Part shown: piece after piece, positions 6,525 through 9,486 of the stretch
Numbering within the stretch: the first letter of the stretch is position 1
How the letters are laid out: each line of letters begins with the position of its first letter
NCBI GenBank assembly: GCA_019120525.1
Contig: DWUW01000199.1
Location: forward strand, 1 to 9,486
DNA from: Candidatus Eisenbergiella stercorigallinarum
GTDB lineage: Bacteria; Bacillota; Clostridia; Lachnospirales; Lachnospiraceae
Direction of reading: 5' to 3'
DNA: 9,486 bases
Notes under the pieces: generated by a model
The model's input: the letters and a program-made list of their open reading frames with translations, nothing else
What the model was told of the DNA's origin: nothing
The model's database searches: none
Position numbers and translations under genes: made by a program

Positions 6525-6835
6525 GTACGGTTAAAAAGGGAAGATCCACTTAACAGAACCGTACAAAAAGCCTGAAGTGACGGTTATAAAAAGGATTTTT
6601 CGCTCCTTAACCGTACTTTTTTTCTGCCAATGCGGTTAAGTACGGATAAATCCCTGATTTTCTCATCTGTAACCGTACTTTCGGGCTGTCCGGTACGGTA
6701 AAAAACAGATTTTTTGATCTTTTAACCGTATCATACCATGAAAAGTACGGTTCAGAACAGCATTTTGGAGGATTGGATCCGTAAAAAATGGATTTTTGTA
6801 CGGTCGAAAATCCATTTTTTCGCTTTTTAACCGTA
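6525..6835. repeat. Array of six phased dyad repeats, GTACGG...CCGTAC
   Basis: Six degenerate units of 38-40 bp lie at 6525-6564, 6577-6616, 6640-6678, 6693-6730, 6745-6783 and 6798-6835. Each begins with GTACGG (GTGACGG in unit 2) and ends with CCGTA, mostly within TAACCGTAC, so the ends are inverted repeats. A central A- or T-rich core (ATTTT) is shared by units 2-6. Start-to-start distances are 52, 63, 53, 52 and 53 bp; the gaps between units are 12, 23, 14, 14 and 14 nt and differ in sequence. Arms could pair within a unit or across a gap. It lies in the divergent upstream region of the M23 and rluF genes. It could be a set of operator sites, a structured transcript or a short repeat family. 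I do not recognise it. Confidence 0.85.
6783..6820. repeat. 14-bp perfect inverted repeat across units 5 and 6 of the array
   Basis: AAAAAATGGATTTT (6783-6796) is exactly complementary to AAAATCCATTTTTT (6807-6820), leaving a 10-nt loop that contains the GTACGG arm of unit 6. This hairpin competes with pairing of the unit 6 ends. Confidence 0.75.
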
Positions 6836-6865
6836 TATGGGCGGAAGGGTTCCGGAAAAGCCTCT

Positions 6866-6904
6866 GCGAAATGTTTTTCTGAAAAAATTTGTGGAACATT
6901 TCGC
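6866..6904. repeat. 10-bp perfect inverted repeat between the array and the cloverleaf
   Basis: GCGAAATGTT (6866-6875) is exactly complementary to AACATTTCGC (6895-6904), with a 19-nt AT-rich loop. No T run follows on either strand, so it is not an obvious terminator. It is unlike the GTACGG units in sequence. Confidence 0.6.
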
Positions 6905-6989
6905 CGAATCCTCTGCCCCGTGAAAAGCAGCCTGCGGCATAATACGGCGATGATGCGGCAAACAATCTTCTGGATTTACAAACGCAGAG

Positions 6990-7065
6990 CTGGTATAATG
7001 ATTGCGCGGCAGCGCAATCCGGCCCGATTGCATCGGGCCGCCCCGCTGCGCGGGGATTATACCAG
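6990..7065. repeat. Four-way cloverleaf palindromic element
   Basis: The outer stem is CTGGTATAAT (6990-6999) with ATTATACCAG (7056-7065). Inside, with no base left unpaired between stems, are three perfect hairpins: 7000-7019 (8 bp, loop GGCA), 7020-7040 (9 bp, loop TGC) and 7041-7055 (6 bp, loop TGC). In all, 33 base pairs account for 66 of 76 bases. The left edge carries TGGTATAAT on the plus strand and the right edge the same on the minus strand, both matching an extended -10 element and pointing into the element. It may be a palindromic mobile repeat or a structured promoter element; the family is not recognised. Confidence 0.8.
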
Positions 7066-7066
7066 A

Positions 7067-7111
7067 TCCGCAGCTTGCGGAGAAAATGCCGCCTGCGGCG
7101 TCGCTTTCTCC
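7067..7111. repeat. Overlapping, mutually exclusive hairpins
   Basis: TCCGCA (7067-7072) pairs with TGCGGA (7076-7081) around GCT. GGAGAAA (7079-7085) also pairs with TTTCTCC (7105-7111), enclosing GCCG/CGGC (7088-7099). Bases 7079-7081 are shared, so only one of the two outer pairings can form at a time. Confidence 0.55.
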
Positions 7112-7122
7112 TCTGCGCGCGC

Positions 7123-7153
7123 GGTATAATGACTACGCGGCAGCGCAATTATA
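7123..7153 (+). promoter_or_regulatory. Second, simpler copy of the TATAAT-bounded element; likely rluF promoter -10
   Basis: Bases 7123-7149 match 6992-7018 in 25 of 27 positions, 131 bp apart. Here TATAAT (7125-7130) pairs with ATTATA (7148-7153) around one imperfect hairpin, so the two inner hairpins of the cloverleaf copy are absent. TATAAT is a consensus -10 at a suitable distance from the rluF start at 7174, but no good -35 is seen (CGCTTT at 7102-7107). Confidence 0.5.
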
Positions 7154-7173
7154 AGAAGGAAACGGAATACAGG

Positions 7174-7932
7174 ATGACAGAACAGCGTACAAAACAGGAA
7201 AGACTGAATAAATATCTGGCGGACTGCGGGATCTGTTCCCGCAGGGAGGCGGACCGGATGATCGAAGCCGGCAGGGTGACGGTGAACGGGCGGCCTGCGG
7301 ACATGGGGCTGCGGATCGGGCCGGCCGACGAGGTGGCGGTGGACGGACGGGTCCTGGAGCGGAAGGATAAAAAAGTGGTTCTCGCCTTTTACAAGCCCGT
7401 GGGCGTGACCTGTACGGAGAAGGACCGTTTTGCGGAAAAAACCATCCGGGACGTGGTGGATTATCCGGTCCGCGTCACCTACGCGGGACGGCTGGATAAG
7501 GATTCGGAGGGCCTTTTGCTTCTGACCAACGACGGAGAGCTGATCAACGCGCTGATGCGCGCCGCCAATTTCCATGAAAAGGAATATCTGGTGCGGGTAA
7601 ACCGGCCGGTGACGGAGGCTTTTCTGCAGAAAATGGCGGAGGGCGTATTTTTAAAGGACCTGAACGTGCAGACCAGGCCCTGTCCGGTGGAGCAGGAGGG
7701 GAAATTCGTCTTCCACATCGTGCTGACCCAGGGGCTGAACCGGCAGATCCGGCGGATGTGCCGGGCGCTTGGCTATGACGCGCAGGGAATCAAAAGAGTG
7801 CGGGTGGCGAATATTACCCTTGGAAGGCTGAAGCCGGGCAATTACCGCGTGGTGGAAGGGGAAGAGCTGAAGGAGCTGTACCGCATCGCCCGCGGAGAAG
7901 ATGGCGGGGCAGAGGCGCGGGCATGGAGGTAA
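7174..7932 (+). CDS. rluF: 23S rRNA pseudouridine synthase, RluF/RluB-like
   Basis: This 252-residue protein modifies uridine to pseudouridine in ribosomal RNA, most likely 23S. An S4 RNA-binding domain fills residues 7-60 (QERLNKYLADCGICSRREAD then GRVTVNG). The synthase domain follows, with catalytic D108 in AGRLDKDSEGLLLLTNDG. HEKEYLVRVNRPVT and GLNRQIRRMCRALGYD closely resemble the corresponding parts of E. coli RluF, so I favour RluF over RluB. The frame is open back to 7075 and could start at the ATG at 7129, but that ATG is part of TATAATG and the extra residues do not belong to the S4 domain; ATG 7174 gives the normal MTEQRTKQERLNKYL start. Its ribosome site (AAGGA at 7156-7160) is rather far away, about 13 nt. 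The ligase gene begins 2 nt after its stop. Confidence 0.92.
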   Translation: MTEQRTKQERLNKYLADCGICSRREADRMIEAGRVTVNGRPADMGLRIGPADEVAVDGRVLERKDKKVVLAFYKPVGVTCTEKDRFAEKTIRDVVDYPVRVTYAGRLDKDSEGLLLLTNDGELINALMRAANFHEKEYLVRVNRPVTEAFLQKMAEGVFLKDLNVQTRPCPVEQEGKFVFHIVLTQGLNRQIRRMCRALGYDAQGIKRVRVANITLGRLKPGNYRVVEGEELKELYRIARGEDGGAEARAWR

Positions 7933-7934
7933 AT

Positions 7935-9486
7935 ATGGATAAAACGGCAAGAATGAAAGAGCTGATCGCGAGGCTGACCGAAGCCTCCCGGGCCTATTAT
8001 GCCGAGGACCGGGAGATCATGAGCAATTTTGAATATGACCGGCTCTATGACGAGCTGGAAGCGCTGGAAAAGGAAACCGGCACCGTTCTGGCGGGAAGCC
8101 CCACGGTGACGGTGGGCTACGAGGCGGTGGACGAGCTTCCCAAGGAGCGCCACGAGCGCCCCATGCTTTCGCTGGGAAAGACGAAGAGCAGAGAGGAGCT
8201 TAGGGACTGGCTGGGAGACCAGAAGGGCCTTCTTTCCTGGAAGCTGGACGGCCTGACCGTGGTGCTCACCTACCGGGACGGAGCGCTGTTCAAGGCGGTC
8301 ACCCGCGGAAACGGGGAGATCGGCGAGGTGATCACGCCCAACGCGAAGGTGTTCGTAAACATCCCGCTGAAGATCCCTTTTCAGGGCGAGCTGGTGCTGC
8401 GCGGCGAGGCCGTCATCACCTATGAGGATTTTGAAAGGATCAATGAAAAAATAGAGGACGCGGACGCGCGCTATAAGAACCCCAGGAACCTCTGCTCCGG
8501 TTCCGTGCGCCAGCTTTCCAGCGAGATCACGGCGCAGAGAAACGTGCGCTTTTACGCCTTCGCGCTGGTTTCCGCGCAGGAGGCGGCCGAAGCAGGAAAA
8601 ACGGACAGGACGGGAGAGGCGGCCGGAGAAGCGGGAACGGCGGAAATCGGAAATGCCGGGGCCGGAGAAGCGGAAGCGGCTGTAGATTTTGAAAACTCCA
8701 GGAAAAAGCAGTTTGCATTTCTGGCCTCCCAGGGCTTCGATGTGGTGGAGTACCGGGAGGTGGACGCGGGAAACGTGGAGGAGGCCGTCTCCGATTTTGA
8801 GGAGCGGATCCGGACCTTCCCCATCCCTTCCGACGGCCTTGTCCTCATCTACGACGACATCGCCTACGGGCTTTCCCTCGGGACAACGGCCAAGTTTCCC
8901 CGGGATTCCATCGCCTTCAAGTGGGAGGACGAAACGGCGGAGACCACCCTTCTGGAAATGGAGTGGAGCGCCAGCCGTACCGGCCTGATCAATCCGGTGG
9001 CCATCTTTGAGCCGGTGCAGCTGGAGGGCACCACCGTGAGCCGGGCAAGCGTGCATAATGTGAGCATCGTAAAGAGCCTGGAGCTTGGGATCGGGGACAG
9101 GATCACCGTTTACAAGGCGAACATGATCATCCCCCAGATCGCGGAAAACCTGACGAAAAGCGGCACCCTTCCCATTCCGGATACCTGTCCGGTCTGCGGG
9201 GGAAAGGCGGAGATCCGGCAGGTGAACGACGTGCAGTCCCTCTACTGCACCAATCCGGACTGCGACGCGAAAAAGGTGAAGGCCTTCACCCTGTTCGTCA
9301 GCCGGGACGCCCTGAACATCGACGGCCTGTCTGAGGCCACGCTGGAAAAATTTCTGGGAAGAGGCTTCCTGCATCGTTTTGCCGATCTGTTCCATCTGGA
9401 CCGTTACCGGGAGGAGATCGTCGCCATGGAGGGCTTCGGGGAGAAGTCGTATCAAAACCTTGCCGACAGCATCGAACGGGCCAGAA
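7935..9486 (+). CDS. ligA: NAD-dependent DNA ligase, partial (runs off the window)
   Basis: About 517 codons are present, open to the window edge. The enzyme seals nicks in duplex DNA during replication and repair, using NAD. Visible parts in order: an N-terminal NMN-binding helical domain (RAYYAEDREIMSNFEYDRLYDEL), the adenylation site KLDG with K103, RGNG (124-127), GELVLRGEAVI, NPRNLCSGSVRQL, SDGLVLIYDD, then FKWEDE and an OB-fold segment through RASVHNVSIVKSL. The zinc finger has C418, C421, C438 and C443 (CPVCGG and CTNPDC), and the helix-hairpin-helix region begins at the end. The BRCT domain would lie beyond 9486. An Ala/Glu/Gly-rich insert occupies about residues 214-254. GGAGG, inside the end of rluF, lies 5 nt before the ATG, so the two are co-translated. 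Motif wording (KLDG, RGNG, CSGSVRQL) fits a divergent Lachnospiraceae-type ligase. Confidence 0.96.
   Translation, partial: MDKTARMKELIARLTEASRAYYAEDREIMSNFEYDRLYDELEALEKETGTVLAGSPTVTVGYEAVDELPKERHERPMLSLGKTKSREELRDWLGDQKGLLSWKLDGLTVVLTYRDGALFKAVTRGNGEIGEVITPNAKVFVNIPLKIPFQGELVLRGEAVITYEDFERINEKIEDADARYKNPRNLCSGSVRQLSSEITAQRNVRFYAFALVSAQEAAEAGKTDRTGEAAGEAGTAEIGNAGAGEAEAAVDFENSRKKQFAFLASQGFDVVEYREVDAGNVEEAVSDFEERIRTFPIPSDGLVLIYDDIAYGLSLGTTAKFPRDSIAFKWEDETAETTLLEMEWSASRTGLINPVAIFEPVQLEGTTVSRASVHNVSIVKSLELGIGDRITVYKANMIIPQIAENLTKSGTLPIPDTCPVCGGKAEIRQVNDVQSLYCTNPDCDAKKVKAFTLFVSRDALNIDGLSEATLEKFLGRGFLHRFADLFHLDRYREEIVAMEGFGEKSYQNLADSIERAR

Noticed and set aside
6525..6835. CRISPR array
   Set aside because: The units are degenerate with only their ends conserved, the gaps are only 12-23 nt, and there are no cas genes.
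6990..7065. tRNA gene (because of the cloverleaf fold)
   Set aside because: Stem lengths and loops do not fit: loops are 3-4 nt, there is no TTCRA arm, no anticodon loop and no 7-bp acceptor pattern.
6788..7129. 113-codon open frame across the array and the cloverleaf
   Set aside because: It is built from the repeats and palindromes, has no ribosome site, an Arg/Ala-rich composition from GC-rich hairpins, and no recognisable domain.
6663..7148. 161-codon minus-strand open frame through the same interval
   Set aside because: It covers the same palindromes, has Arg-rich low-complexity start and no domain; more likely a by-product of the repeats.
7842..9455. 537-codon minus-strand open frame opposite the ligase
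   Set aside because: The plus strand holds all DNA ligase motifs; the minus frame is a long shadow caused by high third-position GC.

Overview
The window looks like chromosome of a gut-type Clostridium-relative (Bacillota, most likely Lachnospiraceae). This is inferred from the moderately high-GC coding style with strong AGGAGG-type ribosome sites, a YtrA-type GntR/ABC operon, a RluF-like pseudouridine synthase next to an atypical Lachnospiraceae-style NAD-dependent DNA ligase, and stand-alone Fic, GNAT and M23 genes. It reads as ordinary chromosome with small accessory genes; no prophage, integrase, transposase or CRISPR array is visible.

Layout. 1-1742 (+) is a small redox-type operon: a cupin whose N-terminus looks frameshifted, an aldo/keto reductase, and a short remnant that resembles the C-terminus of a cyclophilin-like-fold protein, closed by an intrinsic terminator at 1775-1820. 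Then come two stand-alone genes, a GNAT acetyltransferase (1988-2515) and a class II Fic protein (about 2629-3384), the latter followed by a strong terminator. 3494-5462 (+) is a compact operon of GntR/YtrA-type repressor, ABC ATPase and ABC-2 permease, with a promoter overlapped by an inverted repeat that is a good operator candidate. A membrane-anchored M23-type peptidase lies convergently on the minus strand (5524-6429). At the right end, a pseudouridine synthase (7174-7932) and a DNA ligase (7935 to beyond the window) form a tight operon.

The most unusual part is the 744-nt gene-free interval 6430-7173 between the divergent M23 and rluF genes. Its left half (6525-6835) holds six degenerate units of 38-40 bp, each starting GTACGG and ending CCGTAC (or a close variant), repeating every 52-53 bp except for one 63-bp step; 52.5 and 63 bp equal five and six turns of B-DNA. 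Its right half (6990-7153) is GC-rich and holds a 76-nt segment that can fold as a four-way cloverleaf with no unpaired base at the junction, followed by more hairpins and a second, simpler copy of the same TATAAT/ATTATA-bounded element at the presumed rluF promoter. I do not recognise either as a described element; function is open.
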